From contig NC_019673.1 of NCBI RefSeq assembly GCF_000328705.1, positions 7,823,501 to 7,887,500 of the forward strand: a stretch of DNA of 64,000 bases, in the 5' to 3' direction. Positions 1 to 8,826 of this stretch are shown here, piece after piece; within the stretch, counting starts at the first letter, position 1, and each line of letters starts with the position of its first letter. The notes beneath the pieces are model-generated. The model saw nothing but the letters and a program-made list of their open reading frames with translations. It was not told the origin of the DNA and searched no databases. The DNA comes from Saccharothrix espanaensis DSM 44229 (GTDB lineage: Bacteria > Actinomycetota > Actinomycetes > Mycobacteriales > Pseudonocardiaceae). Made by a program: the position numbers and the translations under genes.

Positions 1-340
1 CGCACCCCGCCTCAATCGCCGCGAACACGTACTTCGGCTGGAAGTGGATGTCCGCGATCACCGGGATCTGCGACTTCCGCGCGATCGCCGCCAACGCGTC
101 CGCGTCGTCCTGGGACGGACAGGCCACCCGCACGATGTCGCACCCCGACGCCGTCAACTCCGCGATCTGCTGCAACGTCGCGTTGACGTCCGCTGTCACC
201 GTCGTGGTCATCGACTGCACCGACACCGGGAACTCGCTGCCCACACCGACCGACCCGACCATCAGCTGACGGGTCTTGCGCCGTTCGGACAACACGGGAG
301 GCGGCAATGCCGGAATCCCGAGCATCACGCCGTCACTCAT
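1..340 (-). CDS. ispG: 4-hydroxy-3-methylbut-2-enyl diphosphate synthase, N-terminal part (cut by window edge)
   Basis: IspG (GcpE) is the Fe-S enzyme that converts methylerythritol cyclodiphosphate to HMBPP, the penultimate step of the MEP isoprenoid pathway. Only the first 113 residues are inside the window. They show the typical start of the TIM-barrel domain, with VSVQSMTTT, a [16 protein letters not shown] stretch and [20 protein letters not shown]. The ATG is preceded by GAGAGG at a suitable distance. The gene lies downstream of dxr and the M50 protease gene on the same strand, the order known from mycobacteria and streptomycetes (dxr-rip-ispG). The Fe-S cysteines are in the missing C-terminal part, so activity cannot be judged here. 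Confidence 0.95.
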   Translation of the reverse strand, partial: MSDGVMLGIPALPPPVLSERRKTRQLMVGSVGVGSEFPVSVQSMTTTVTADVNATLQQIAELTASGCDIVRVACPSQDDADALAAIARKSQIPVIADIHFQPKYVFAAIEAGC

Positions 341-365
341 GAACAAACACCTCTCACTGTCGCGA

Positions 366-472
366 GGATCACTGAAGCCTGGTCACTGGAGCCCGGTCAC
401 TGGAAGCCCGGTCACGCGAGCCCCGTCACCGGAGCCGAGTCATCGCCGACCGGGTCACGGGAGTCGGATGGG
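366..472. repeat. Degenerate 14-15 bp tandem repeat between rip and ispG
   Basis: About seven imperfect copies of a 14-15 bp unit with the core GGTCACnGGAGCCC follow one another. They span the end of the rip gene (its stop is at 455) and the spacer before the ispG ribosome binding site. The copies become less similar to the consensus toward the rip end. Function is unknown; the repeat could have arisen by slippage. Confidence 0.7.
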
Positions 473-1648
473 GTTCACGATGTCCGCGGTCACCGTCAGC
501 AGCGTCACGGCGCCACCGACGAAGATCACGAAGTAGGTCAGCGGCAGCAGCCGCAGGTAGTTGACCGGCGCGCCGGCGGGCATCCCACGCAGCTTCCGAA
601 TCCAGTTTCGCACCCGTTCGTACAGGTTGACGGCGATGTGACCACCGTCAAGCGGCAGCAGGGGCAGGAGGTTGAACACACCGACGAAGAAGTTCAGCCC
701 GGCGAGCATCAGCCAGAAGAAGGGCCACAGCCCCTGCTCGACGGCCTCGCCGCCCAGCCGCGACGCGCCGACCACGCTGACCGGCGACTCCAGGTCGCGC
801 TCGCCGCCGCCGATGGCCTTGACCACCGCCGGGATCTTCTCCGGGAACTTCAGCAGCCCGTGCCAGGTGTTGACGAACATGTCGCCGGTGTAGGAGAACG
901 CCGCCCCGACGCCGGTCAGCGCGTTGTACTCGAAGTTGCGCTGCTGCACGACGCCGATCGCGCCGATCTCCCGCTTGTACCGGGTGCCGTCGGTGCGCTG
1001 GAACTCCCGCTCGACCCGGGCCACGTCCGTCGACAGGGTCAGCGTCTGGTCGCCGCGGCGGACGGTGAAGTCCGTGGTGCCGAACCGGTCCCGGGTCGCC
1101 TTGAGCACGTCGGTCCAGGTGGGCGTGGCCACCCCGCCGACGGAGGTGATCTCGTCGCCGGGCTGGAACCCGGCCCGGCCGGCCGGCGAGGTGTCGCCGG
1201 GCGCGCAGTCGGGCCTGCTCACGCTCTGCACGCACGGCGCGACCTCCTGGACGACGGCCGTGTTGCGCAGGTTGGGCATCCCGAGGAAGACGGCCATCAG
1301 GTACAGGATGATGAAACCGAGGATGAAGTGCGTGATGGAGCCGGCGCTCAGGACGACGACCCGCTTCCACGTCTTCTGCCGGTAGAAGGCGCGCTGCTGG
1401 TCCTCGGGGCGCACCTCCTCCAGCGCGGTCATGCCGGTGATCTCGCAGAAGCCGCCGGCCGGGATGGCCTTGAGCCCGTACTCGGTCTCGCCGCGCCGGA
1501 ACGACCAGATCTTCGGCCCGAACCCGATGAAGTACCGGGTCACCTTCATGCCGAACATCTTCGCGGTGGCCAGGTGGCCCAGTTCGTGCAGCGCGATCGA
1601 GATCCCGATCAACAGGGCGAAGAGCAGAATGCCCAAAAAGAAGACCAC
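455..1648 (-). CDS. rip1: M50 family site-2 metalloprotease (RseP/Rip1 type)
   Basis: A 397-residue intramembrane zinc protease. The first membrane helix carries the HEXXH site as HELGH at residues 21-25. A PDZ-like region follows in the middle (around PAGRAGFQPGDEITSVGG), and the third zinc ligand lies in the C-terminal NLLPLLPLDGGH motif. Members of this family cut anti-sigma factors and membrane proteins within the bilayer; mycobacterial Rip1 cleaves several anti-sigma factors. I chose the GTG two bases after the dxr stop, preceded by GAAGGGA, because it places HELGH in the first helix as usual. It sits between dxr and ispG and is probably cotranscribed with them. The substrate here is unknown. 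Confidence 0.93.
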   Translation of the reverse strand: MVFFLGILLFALLIGISIALHELGHLATAKMFGMKVTRYFIGFGPKIWSFRRGETEYGLKAIPAGGFCEITGMTALEEVRPEDQQRAFYRQKTWKRVVVLSAGSITHFILGFIILYLMAVFLGMPNLRNTAVVQEVAPCVQSVSRPDCAPGDTSPAGRAGFQPGDEITSVGGVATPTWTDVLKATRDRFGTTDFTVRRGDQTLTLSTDVARVEREFQRTDGTRYKREIGAIGVVQQRNFEYNALTGVGAAFSYTGDMFVNTWHGLLKFPEKIPAVVKAIGGGERDLESPVSVVGASRLGGEAVEQGLWPFFWLMLAGLNFFVGVFNLLPLLPLDGGHIAVNLYERVRNWIRKLRGMPAGAPVNYLRLLPLTYFVIFVGGAVTLLTVTADIVNPIRLP

Positions 1649-1650
1649 GG

Positions 1651-2871
1651 TCAGTCCCTTCCAGACCCCACCGAAGTGGCCACGAGTTCCCGCGCCCGCG
1701 ACCGGGCCCATTCCTCGGCGGCGAGCACCTCGGCGACGTCGGAGGGCTCGTGCGCCCACCCGTCCGCCTCCGCCAGCACCCGCTCGACCGTGTCCACGAT
1801 GGACGTGAAAGACGTGCCCCCGCCGAGGAACACCGCGACGGCCTCCTCGTTGGCGGCGTTGTAGACGGCGGGCAGGCAGCCACCGCCGGATCCCGCCTGA
1901 CCGGCCAGCCGCACCGCGGGGAAGACCGTGTGGTCCAGCGGTTCGAAGGTCCAGGCAGTCGGTGCCTCGAAGGTACACGGGGTGGTGGCGCCGGGGACGC
2001 GCTCCGGCCAGCCCAGGGCCAGCGCGATCGGCAGCCGCATGTCCGGCGGGCTGGCCTGCGCGAGCGTGGAGCCGTCGGCGAAGGTCACCATCGAGTGGAT
2101 GACCGACTGCGGGTGGACCACCACGTCGAGCCGGTCGTAGCCGACGTCGAAGAGCAGGTGCGCCTCGATCAGCTCCAGGCCCTTGTTGACCAGGGTGGCC
2201 GAGTTGACCGTGATCACCGGGCCCATCGACCAGGTCGGGTGCGCCATCGCCTCGGCGGCGGTGACCCCGGCCAACTCCGCCCGCGACCGGCCGCGGAAGG
2301 GCCCGCCGGAGGCGGTCAGCACCAGCCGGGCGACCTCCTCGCGCCGCCCGCCGCGCAGGCACTGCGCCAGCGCCGAGTGCTCCGAGTCGACCGGCACGAT
2401 CTGGCCGGGGCGCGCCGCCTTGAGCACCAGCGGCCCACCGGCGATCAGCGACTCCTTGTTGGCCAGCGCGAGCGTCGACCCGGTGGCCAGCGCGCGCAGC
2501 GTCGGCTCCAGCCCGATCGACCCGGTGATGCCGTTGAGCACCACGTCCGCGGGCACCTCGTCGACCAGGTCGACCATCGCGGTCGGCCCGGCGAGCACCC
2601 GGGGCAGCTTGAACTGCCCGGACGAGTAGCCGCGCCGCTGCGCCTCGGCGTACAGGGCGAGCGTCACGTCCTCGACGGCCGTGGCCTTGGCCACCGCGAC
2701 GGCGGAGACGCCGAACTCCACCGCCTGCGCGGCCAGCAGGGCGGGGTCCGACCCGCCCGCGGCCAGCCCGGCCACGGTGAAGCGCTCCGGGTTGGCGGCG
2801 ATGACGTCGAGGGCCTGGGTGCCGACCGACCCCGTGGAGCCGAGGACCAGGACCGTGCGTGGTGTGCTCAT
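1651..2871 (-). CDS. dxr: 1-deoxy-D-xylulose-5-phosphate reductoisomerase
   Basis: Dxr (IspC) rearranges and reduces DXP to MEP with NADPH, the committed step of the MEP pathway. The 406-residue product has the usual length. It starts with the nucleotide-binding loop [13 protein letters not shown] (residues 7-19). [20 protein letters not shown] and the [12 protein letters not shown] region are standard family motifs of the metal, substrate and C-terminal helical parts. The ATG was chosen because upstream in-frame codons lack homology-like sequence and the NADPH loop falls at the N-terminus. The gene heads the dxr-rip-ispG operon and is divergent from the small membrane protein gene at 3027, leaving a 155-bp promoter region. 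Confidence 0.96.
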   Translation of the reverse strand: MSTPRTVLVLGSTGSVGTQALDVIAANPERFTVAGLAAGGSDPALLAAQAVEFGVSAVAVAKATAVEDVTLALYAEAQRRGYSSGQFKLPRVLAGPTAMVDLVDEVPADVVLNGITGSIGLEPTLRALATGSTLALANKESLIAGGPLVLKAARPGQIVPVDSEHSALAQCLRGGRREEVARLVLTASGGPFRGRSRAELAGVTAAEAMAHPTWSMGPVITVNSATLVNKGLELIEAHLLFDVGYDRLDVVVHPQSVIHSMVTFADGSTLAQASPPDMRLPIALALGWPERVPGATTPCTFEAPTAWTFEPLDHTVFPAVRLAGQAGSGGGCLPAVYNAANEEAVAVFLGGGTSFTSIVDTVERVLAEADGWAHEPSDVAEVLAAEEWARSRARELVATSVGSGRD

Positions 2872-3026
2872 CACCGACCATTCTTCCGGAACCAACCTGA
2901 TAGCCCGCACAGCGGTACTCAGGTCACAGAACGATAACGCAGGCGTGGCTTCGCCCGAACGTGGGCATCCCCTGATCAAGAGCCGCCACGGATTCCGCTC
3001 GTGACGGCCATCAGGAAGGAGCCCCC

Positions 3027-3293
3027 GTGGGCATCTTGGGTTGGATCATCCTCGGCCTCATCGCAGGGGCCATCGCCAAGGCCATCATGCCTGGTCGCGA
3101 CCCCGGCGGAATCATCATCACCATGCTGCTGGGCATTGTCGGCGCCATCGTCGGCGGGTTCATCGGCCAGGCCCTGTTCGGCACGGACATCAACACGTTC
3201 TTCAGCCTGAGCACCTGGCTGCTGGCCATCCTCGGCTCGCTGGTCGTACTGGGCATCTACCGGTTGGTCACCGGTAATCGAGCTCGCGCATAG
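3027..3293 (+). CDS. GlsB/YeaQ/YmgE family small membrane protein
   Basis: An 88-residue, very hydrophobic protein of the family annotated as transglycosylase-associated (GlsB/YeaQ/YmgE), often linked to stress. Three membrane helices can be seen: residues 2-20, 27-48 and 57-80. Glycine-rich stretches such as [17 protein letters not shown] occupy the second. The GTG start has an excellent ribosome binding site (AGGAAGGAG). It is monocistronic, with an intrinsic terminator right behind it. The biochemical role of the family is not established; the transglycosylase name is historical and not evidence of enzyme activity. Confidence 0.88.
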   Translation: MGILGWIILGLIAGAIAKAIMPGRDPGGIIITMLLGIVGAIVGGFIGQALFGTDINTFFSLSTWLLAILGSLVVLGIYRLVTGNRARA

Positions 3294-3322
3294 CGCGTCC
3301 CCCCTCGCGCTGCGCGCGACCA

Positions 3323-3365
3323 GCGCCCTCCGCCGACAAAGCCGTCGGCGGGGGGCGCTTTTTCC
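3323..3365 (+). terminator. Intrinsic terminator after the GlsB-like gene
   Basis: A 15-bp GC-rich stem with one mismatch (arms GCGCCCTCCGCCGAC and GTCGGCGGGGGGCGC, loop AAAGCC) is followed directly by a run of five T on the plus strand. It ends transcription of the small membrane protein gene before the oppositely oriented response regulator gene. Confidence 0.88.
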
Positions 3366-3435
3366 TTTTCCGGGGGTTCCACCACCGCAGACCGCGCCCG
3401 GAACCCTGCCGCAAGCCGCCGACCTGCGGCGACGC

Positions 3436-4086
3436 TCAGCCGGCCAGTCCCGCGTCGCGCGCCAGCAACGCCGCCTGGACCCGGTTGGTCAACCCCAGCT
3501 TCGCCAACAACCGGCTCACGTAGGTCTTCACGGTCGCCTCGCTCATGTGCAGCCGCTGGCCCACGTCGGCGTTGGACATCCCGAGCCCCAGCAGGGACAG
3601 CACCTCGACCTCCCGCTCGGTCAACCCGGCGACCTGCCGCATGGCCTCCTGCCGGCGGGGCTGACCGACCGCGGCGACCATTCCCACCACCCGGCTGGTC
3701 ACCATCGGGGACAGGTACGCCTCCCCGGAGTGAACCGCCCGAACCGCCCGCAACAACTCCTCGGGCGCGGAGTCCTTCAGCAGGAACCCGGCGGCCCCGT
3801 CCGCCAGGGCGCGCACTATGTTGTCGTCCTCGCCGAAGGTGGTGAGCATCACCACCCGCACCGCCGGCGCCACGGCCTTGAGTTCGCGCGCCGCGGCCAG
3901 CCCGTCCAGCCGGGGCATCCGGATGTCCAGCACGGCCACGTCGACCCGCCGCTCCAAGGCGATCCGCACGGCCTCGCGCCCGTCCCCGGCCTCCGCCACG
4001 AGCTCGATGTCCTCGGCGGTGCCGAGGATCGCCTTGATGCCGGCCCGCATCAGCGGTTCGTCGTCGGCGATGAGTACCCGGATCAA
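3436..4086 (-). CDS. NarL/LuxR-type response regulator
   Basis: A 216-residue two-component response regulator. The receiver domain has DD at 8-9, the phosphoacceptor Asp54 (AVLDIRMP), Thr82/83 and Lys104. A C-terminal LuxR helix-turn-helix follows (about 150-210: LTEREVEVLSLLGLGMSNADVGQRL, then SEATVKTYVSRLLAKLGLTNR). The gene lies three bases downstream of the histidine kinase gene and forms a classic pair with it. The best start is a TTG preceded by AGGGGACGTGAAGG; it puts the receiver motif IRVLIADDEP at the N-terminus. Target genes are not evident from the sequence. Confidence 0.93.
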   Translation of the reverse strand: MIRVLIADDEPLMRAGIKAILGTAEDIELVAEAGDGREAVRIALERRVDVAVLDIRMPRLDGLAAARELKAVAPAVRVVMLTTFGEDDNIVRALADGAAGFLLKDSAPEELLRAVRAVHSGEAYLSPMVTSRVVGMVAAVGQPRRQEAMRQVAGLTEREVEVLSLLGLGMSNADVGQRLHMSEATVKTYVSRLLAKLGLTNRVQAALLARDAGLAG

Positions 4087-4089
4087 CCT

Positions 4090-5730
4090 TCACGTCCCCT
4101 GCTGGTGGGAGTTCTTCTCGACGAGCTTGCCGCCGGCGAAGCAGAACCGCACTACCTTGGTCGCCCGCAGCGAGTACTTCTGGTCGTCGGCGACGAAGTA
4201 CTCGCAGGTCGCGCCCTCCGGCTCAGCCGGCGCGGCGGACCGGACGTTGGCGATCAGCGGGTCGGCGCCGACCGGCAGCCGCGCCCGGACCGCCGACTCG
4301 TCGTCCCCCACCCGGACCGAGTCGTACAGCTCGGGCGACACCACCTTCGTGGTCGGCTGACTCCCTATCCACGTGTAGCCGCCGATCACCGCGACCACCA
4401 CGACGCCGGCGAGCGCGATCGACCCGACCCCGGCCCACTTGCGGATGCCGGTCGGCTTGACCCGCTCCACCGGCTCGTCGTCGGCGGGTTCGTCGCCCGC
4501 CGCCGCGGTGTCCTCGTACGGCAGCACGGCCGCGATCCGGAACCCGCCCGCGGGCAGCTCGCCCACGTGCAGCATCCCGCCCGCGAGCCGCACCCGCTCG
4601 CCCAGCCCGATCAGGCCGAACCCGGCACCCTTGGGCGCCTTGACCCGCGGCGGGTTGTTGCGCACCTCCACGACCAGCGCGTCCGGCTCGTACTTGACCG
4701 TCACCTGCACGCTCGCGCCGGACGCGTGCTTGCTGGCGTTGGTCAGGCCCTCCTGCGCGATCCGGTACGCGGCGTGGCTGACCTTCGCGGGCAGCGGGCG
4801 CGGCTGACCGCCGCGCACGAGGCTGACCCGGACACCGGCCCGCCGCGCGCCCTCCACCAGCTCGTCGACGGCGTCGACGGTGCGCCGCACCTGGTCCTCG
4901 TCGGGCTCGTCGCGCCGTAGCACGCCGATCACCCCGCGCAGCTCCTCCATGGCCGTCAGCGCGGCGGAGCGCAGCACCTGCACGGCGTCGCGGTGGCGGT
5001 CGCCGAGGTCGGGGTCCAGCGACAGCGCGCCCGCGTGCACCGAGATCAGGCTCAGCCGGTGGCCCAGGCTGTCGTGCATGTCCTGCGCGATCCGGTTGCG
5101 CTCCCGCAGCCGGACCTGGCGGGAGACCACCTTGCGCTCCCGCACCATGGTCTCCTCGCGGTCGTGCAACGCCGCGACCAGCGCGTTGCGCTGCGCGACG
5201 TACCGGCCGACCAGGAACGGCAGCGCCACCACCATGCCGTACACGGTGAGCATCACGAACGACCCGAACGGCCCGCCCAGCCCCGGCGCGTTGACGTCCC
5301 ACGCGAGCATGTGCAGCGCCAGCCCCAGCGCCGCGGTGACCAGCGACCGCTGCCACGAGACGATCCGGTACCCCGAGCCGTAGGCGAGCAGCAGGATCGT
5401 CGCGACCCCGCCGTGCTCGATGCTGAACACGACCCAGACCCCGAGCAGCAGCGCGATCGCCGGGAACAGCAGCCGCAGCTCGTAGACGGCGACGAAGCCG
5501 ATCCCCATGACGACCATCCACCACGTCGAGACCGGGTCGTGGTTGGCGATGAACCCCGGCCAGACGTCCATCAGGACGATGGCGAGGATCGCCACCAGCT
5601 CCCGGGCGACCCGCCACGGGGTGAGTTCGCGGAAGCGTTCGACGTGCGTGCGGAGGAACGCGGCCGGAGCCGTCCGGATGTCCGCGACCTCCGGACGCAG
5701 TCGCTGCACAACAGACGTCACAAAGGACAA
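4090..5730 (-). CDS. Sensor histidine kinase (HisKA_3) with C-terminal membrane segment and outer domain
   Basis: A 546-residue kinase partner of the response regulator just downstream. Five to six membrane helices occupy residues 40-180. The HisKA_3 dimerisation helix with His219 (RNRIAQDMHDSLGHRLSLIS) follows, then a HATPase domain with the N-box EGLTNASKHA around Asn331 and the G-box GAGFGLIGLGER at 368-379. Unusually, the chain continues into another membrane helix (about 434-455) and an approximately 90-residue outer domain with two cysteines and a YDSVRVGDDESAVRARLP stretch that recalls SmpA-like lipoprotein domains. The TTG start is spaced ten bases from GAGAGG; a GTG at 5721 is the alternative. 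The signal sensed is unknown. Confidence 0.9.
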   Translation of the reverse strand: MSFVTSVVQRLRPEVADIRTAPAAFLRTHVERFRELTPWRVARELVAILAIVLMDVWPGFIANHDPVSTWWMVVMGIGFVAVYELRLLFPAIALLLGVWVVFSIEHGGVATILLLAYGSGYRIVSWQRSLVTAALGLALHMLAWDVNAPGLGGPFGSFVMLTVYGMVVALPFLVGRYVAQRNALVAALHDREETMVRERKVVSRQVRLRERNRIAQDMHDSLGHRLSLISVHAGALSLDPDLGDRHRDAVQVLRSAALTAMEELRGVIGVLRRDEPDEDQVRRTVDAVDELVEGARRAGVRVSLVRGGQPRPLPAKVSHAAYRIAQEGLTNASKHASGASVQVTVKYEPDALVVEVRNNPPRVKAPKGAGFGLIGLGERVRLAGGMLHVGELPAGGFRIAAVLPYEDTAAAGDEPADDEPVERVKPTGIRKWAGVGSIALAGVVVVAVIGGYTWIGSQPTTKVVSPELYDSVRVGDDESAVRARLPVGADPLIANVRSAAPAEPEGATCEYFVADDQKYSLRATKVVRFCFAGGKLVEKNSHQQGT

Positions 5731-5761
5731 CGTTAAAGAACCTCTCCGCGCCGGGCCGCGT

Positions 5762-6574
5762 TCATTGGTCGCGAATCGACTCGACGAAAGTTGACGAGCG
5801 GGCCCGCTTGGCCGCCAACAACACACCGGCGATCAACAGCGCCGCGCTGGCGGCCACCATCAGGGTGGACAGCGCGACGATCTCCGGGGACACCCCGCGC
5901 TTGCTCGCCTGCGCGTACACGAACACCGGCAGCGTCGTGGAGCCCACGCCGGTCAGGTAGCTCGACGTGACCACGTCGTCGAACGACAGCAGGAACGCGA
6001 ACGCCGCGCCCGCCGCCACCGCGGGCGCGAGCAGGGGCAGCGTCACCGTCCGGAACGCCACCAGCGGCCCGGCCCCGAGGTCCGCCGCGGCCTCTTCCAG
6101 CCGGTGGTCCATGCCGGCGACCCGGGCCCGCACCACGACCACCACGAAGCTCAGCGAGAACGCGACGTGCGCCGCGAGCAGCGCCCCGAAACCCAGCGGG
6201 ATGCCGGCGAGCTTCACGCAGAAGCCGAGCAGCGCCACCCCCAGCACCACCTCGGGCACGACCAGCGGCAGGCTCAGCAGCAGCGTCCACAGCCCGCGCC
6301 CCGGGAACGCCCGCCGCAGCCCGAGCGCGGCCAGCGTGCCGACGACCGTCGAGATCACCGCACTGGCCCCGGCCAGCCGCAGCGTCAGCCCCAGCGACTC
6401 CAGCACCCGGGAATCGGCGAAGAGCTCCGCGTACCAGCGGGTGGACAGGCCGGTGATCCGGCTCAGCGAGCGCGACTCGTTGAACGACACCAGCGCCAGC
6501 CACAGGATCGGCACGTACAGGAACAGCAGGACCAGGCCGGCGACCGATCCGAGCACCCACGGCCGGCGGTTCAC
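5762..6574 (-). CDS. potC: Spermidine/putrescine-type ABC transporter permease (PotC-like)
   Basis: A 270-residue inner-membrane permease with about six helices and the cytoplasmic EAA-type loop LEEAAADLGAGPLVAFRTVTLPLL, which contacts the ATPase. It is the second permease of the transporter and corresponds to PotC by size and by its last position in the operon. The GTG start overlaps the stop codon of the potB gene in a GTGA motif, so translation is probably coupled. The histidine kinase gene begins 31 bases downstream on the same strand, so read-through from the transporter operon is possible. Polyamine specificity is inferred from the family only. Confidence 0.9.
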   Translation of the reverse strand: MNRRPWVLGSVAGLVLLFLYVPILWLALVSFNESRSLSRITGLSTRWYAELFADSRVLESLGLTLRLAGASAVISTVVGTLAALGLRRAFPGRGLWTLLLSLPLVVPEVVLGVALLGFCVKLAGIPLGFGALLAAHVAFSLSFVVVVVRARVAGMDHRLEEAAADLGAGPLVAFRTVTLPLLAPAVAAGAAFAFLLSFDDVVTSSYLTGVGSTTLPVFVYAQASKRGVSPEIVALSTLMVAASAALLIAGVLLAAKRARSSTFVESIRDQ

Positions 6575-7437
6575 AGCACGTCCTCCCCGCGCCGCCCGCG
6601 CAGCACCAGCACCACGGCCACCAGGACCAGCAACAACACCGCCATGGCCGACCCGAGCGGCCAGTTGTTGCCGCCCCGGAACTGGTCGTCGATCACGCTG
6701 CCGAACGTCGACTGGTCCACCCCGCCGAGCAGCCGGGGCGTCACGAAGTCGCCGGCGGCGGGCACCAGCACCAGCAGCGCCCCGGCCAGGACGCCGGGGA
6801 ACACGCCGGGCAGGACGACCCGGCGGAACGTCGACACCCGGCCGTGCCCGAGGTCGTAGGAGGCCTCCACCTGCCGGTGGTCGAACCGCTCGCACGCCAC
6901 GTAGAGCGGCAGCACCATGAACGGCAGGAACCCGTAGGTCAGCCCCAGCACCACCGCGCCGTCGGTCAGCAGGAACCCGCCGGGCCGGTCCAGCCCGACC
7001 GCCCCGAGCAGCCGGTTGACCAGCCCGTCGCCGTCCAGCAGCGCCTTCCACGCGTAGATCCGGGCCAGGTGGCTCGACCAGAACGGCACCAGCACGGCCG
7101 CGAGCAGCACGGTCCGGTAGCGGCCGCCGTGCCGGGCGATGAACCACGCCAGCGGGAAGCCGAGCAGCAGGCACAGCGCGGTGGTCGCGCCCGCGTAGGC
7201 GAGCGTGCGCCCGAAGATCGGCAGGAACGCCGGGTCCAGCGCCGTCAGGTACGCCTGCGCCGTCCACGGCAGCACCGCCCGCGCCACGCCGGTGTCCCGG
7301 GTGGCGAAGCTGAACTGGACCACCAGCGCCAGCGGCGCGAGGAGGAAAACGCCCAGCCAGAGGCCGGTGGGGGCGAGCAGACCGGTGGCGACGAGCCACC
7401 TGCGCCGGGATTCGAGCACGAGCGCACATGATGCCAC
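6571..7437 (-). CDS. potB: Spermidine/putrescine-type ABC transporter permease (PotB-like)
   Basis: The first permease of the transporter, about 288 residues, with six predicted helices and the EAA loop VEASYDLGHGRVSTFRRVVLPGV. The first helix begins near WLVATGLLAPTGLWLGVFLL. The frame is open further upstream, so the start is uncertain. The GTG chosen leaves a short cytoplasmic N-terminus; another GTG at 7419 is equally possible. A 240-bp gap separates it from the substrate-binding protein gene, wider than the other spacings in this operon, and that gap contains a broken small ORF on the other strand. Confidence 0.88.
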   Translation of the reverse strand: MASCALVLESRRRWLVATGLLAPTGLWLGVFLLAPLALVVQFSFATRDTGVARAVLPWTAQAYLTALDPAFLPIFGRTLAYAGATTALCLLLGFPLAWFIARHGGRYRTVLLAAVLVPFWSSHLARIYAWKALLDGDGLVNRLLGAVGLDRPGGFLLTDGAVVLGLTYGFLPFMVLPLYVACERFDHRQVEASYDLGHGRVSTFRRVVLPGVFPGVLAGALLVLVPAAGDFVTPRLLGGVDQSTFGSVIDDQFRGGNNWPLGSAMAVLLLVLVAVVLVLRGRRGEDVL

Positions 7438-7485
7438 CTCCGGAATGCCCACCCTCACCGAGCGAACACCGATGTACCGTCCGTC

Positions 7486-7691
7486 GTGGACCTCACCGAG
7501 GACGCCCACGAAGTGCTCGACCACCTGGTCACGGCCCTGGCCCCCGGCTGGAGTTCCGGCTCCGGTCCCCGGGCCTGAAGGTCGCGGCCAGGCTCGCCCG
7601 GCTGGACGAGCCGTACCTGGCGTTCGTCGCGGTGGGCGCGGGGCTTCCGGTCGGCGCGCTGACGCCGGCCCGGCGGATCAGCCGGTCTTGA
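7486..7691 (+). pseudogene. Small ORF apparently broken by a one-base deletion in a C run
   Basis: A GTG-initiated frame (VDLTEDAHEVLDHLVTALAP) stops after 30 codons. The adjacent frame continues with coding-like sequence (LKVAARLARLDEPYLAFVAV, then GALTPARRISRS) up to a TGA at 7689-7691. Adding one C to the five-C run at 7541-7545 would join both into one 68-residue protein. It lies antisense in the gap between potB and the binding-protein gene. I do not recognise the family. A sequencing error in the C run is an alternative to real decay. Confidence 0.35.
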
Positions 7692-8826
7692 CCTTCGTCC
7701 ACGCGTCCGCGTACCGCGCCTCCACCTCGCCGCCGAGGTCCTTGGTGAAGGGCAGCTTCGCGAGCCGTTCCGGCGAGGGGTACACCAGCGGGTCGTCCAG
7801 CAGCTCCTTGTCGATCAACGGCTTCGCGGCGGCGTTCGGGCTGCCGTAGCGAACCGCGTTGGCCAGCGCCGCGCCGACCTCGGGCCCGAGCACGTAGTCG
7901 ATGAACCGGTGCGCGTTGGCGGCGTGCGGTGCGTCCTTCGGGATGCACAGCAGGTCCACGTAGGACAGCCCACCCTCGGCGGGGATGGCGTACCCGATGT
8001 CCGGGTTCGCCCCGCGCGCCTGGAACGCGTCGCCCGAGTACGACTGGGCCAGCGGCACCTGCCCGCCGGTCAGCGGCTCGATCACGTCGGAGGTGATCTG
8101 CCCGATCTTCTTCTTCAGCTCCAGCAGCACCGCCACCGCCTCGTCCAAGTGCTCGGCGTCGGTGGTGTTCGGGTCGTGACCGGCTTTCAGCAGGCCCAGC
8201 GCCAGACCGTCGCGCGCCTCGTCGAGGATCGTGCTGCGGCCCTGCGCGGCGGCCAGGTCGTAGGCGGCGAACCCGGTCACGTCCCCGAGCTGGGACTTCG
8301 AGTACGCCAGCCCGGTCGTGCCCCACGCCCACGGCACCGAGTACGCGTTGCCGGGGTCGTGGTCGGCCTCGGTGAACCGCCGCTCCAGGTTCTTCAGGTT
8401 CGGCAGCAGGTCGTGGTCCAGCGGCGTGAGCAGGCCCGAGCGCAGGAACCGGCGCAGGAAGTTGTCGCTGGGCACGACGAGGTCGTAGCCCGCCGCGCCG
8501 GACGCGATCTTGGCCTCCATCTCGTCGTTGGTGCTGAAGTTGTCGTAGGTGACGTCGATGCCGGCGGCGGTCGTGAAGCCCGACAGCGTGTCCGGGCCGA
8601 TGTAGTCCGTCCAGTTGTAGAAGTTGAGCTTCGGCTCATCCTTGGCGTTGGCCGCCTTCACCTTCGACGTGGCCGCGGTGGTGCTCGTGCTCGGCGCTTC
8701 GCCGACACCGCACGCGCCGGTCGCGGCGAGCCCGAAGAACGCCGCCGAGCGCAGCACCGCCCGACGGGTCACCCGCGCCGAGCCCACGTCCCACAGGCGG
8801 GCGATCCGGAGGTTTCGTTCAGTCAT
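7678..8826 (-). CDS. potD: ABC transporter substrate-binding lipoprotein, spermidine/putrescine type
   Basis: A 382-residue extracytoplasmic binding protein of the PotD/PotF family. The N-terminus has a twin-arginine motif (TRRAVLRS) followed by a hydrophobic segment and a lipobox-like ATGAC, so it is probably exported by Tat and anchored as a lipoprotein. The mature part starts with a family-typical KLNFYNWTDYIGPDTL segment. SYSGDAFQARGANPDIGYAIP and the SYVDLLCIPKDAPH region match the C-terminal lobe. The ATG overlaps the end of potA by eight bases. It delivers polyamines or a related cationic solute to the PotB/PotC permeases; exact ligand not shown by the sequence. Confidence 0.92.
   Translation of the reverse strand: MTERNLRIARLWDVGSARVTRRAVLRSAAFFGLAATGACGVGEAPSTSTTAATSKVKAANAKDEPKLNFYNWTDYIGPDTLSGFTTAAGIDVTYDNFSTNDEMEAKIASGAAGYDLVVPSDNFLRRFLRSGLLTPLDHDLLPNLKNLERRFTEADHDPGNAYSVPWAWGTTGLAYSKSQLGDVTGFAAYDLAAAQGRSTILDEARDGLALGLLKAGHDPNTTDAEHLDEAVAVLLELKKKIGQITSDVIEPLTGGQVPLAQSYSGDAFQARGANPDIGYAIPAEGGLSYVDLLCIPKDAPHAANAHRFIDYVLGPEVGAALANAVRYGSPNAAAKPLIDKELLDDPLVYPSPERLAKLPFTKDLGGEVEARYADAWTKVKTG

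Noticed and set aside
455-2881. A single 808-codon minus-strand frame across dxr and rip
   Set aside because: The frame is only coding in its C-terminal half (rip); dxr occupies another frame and fits its family from start to stop.
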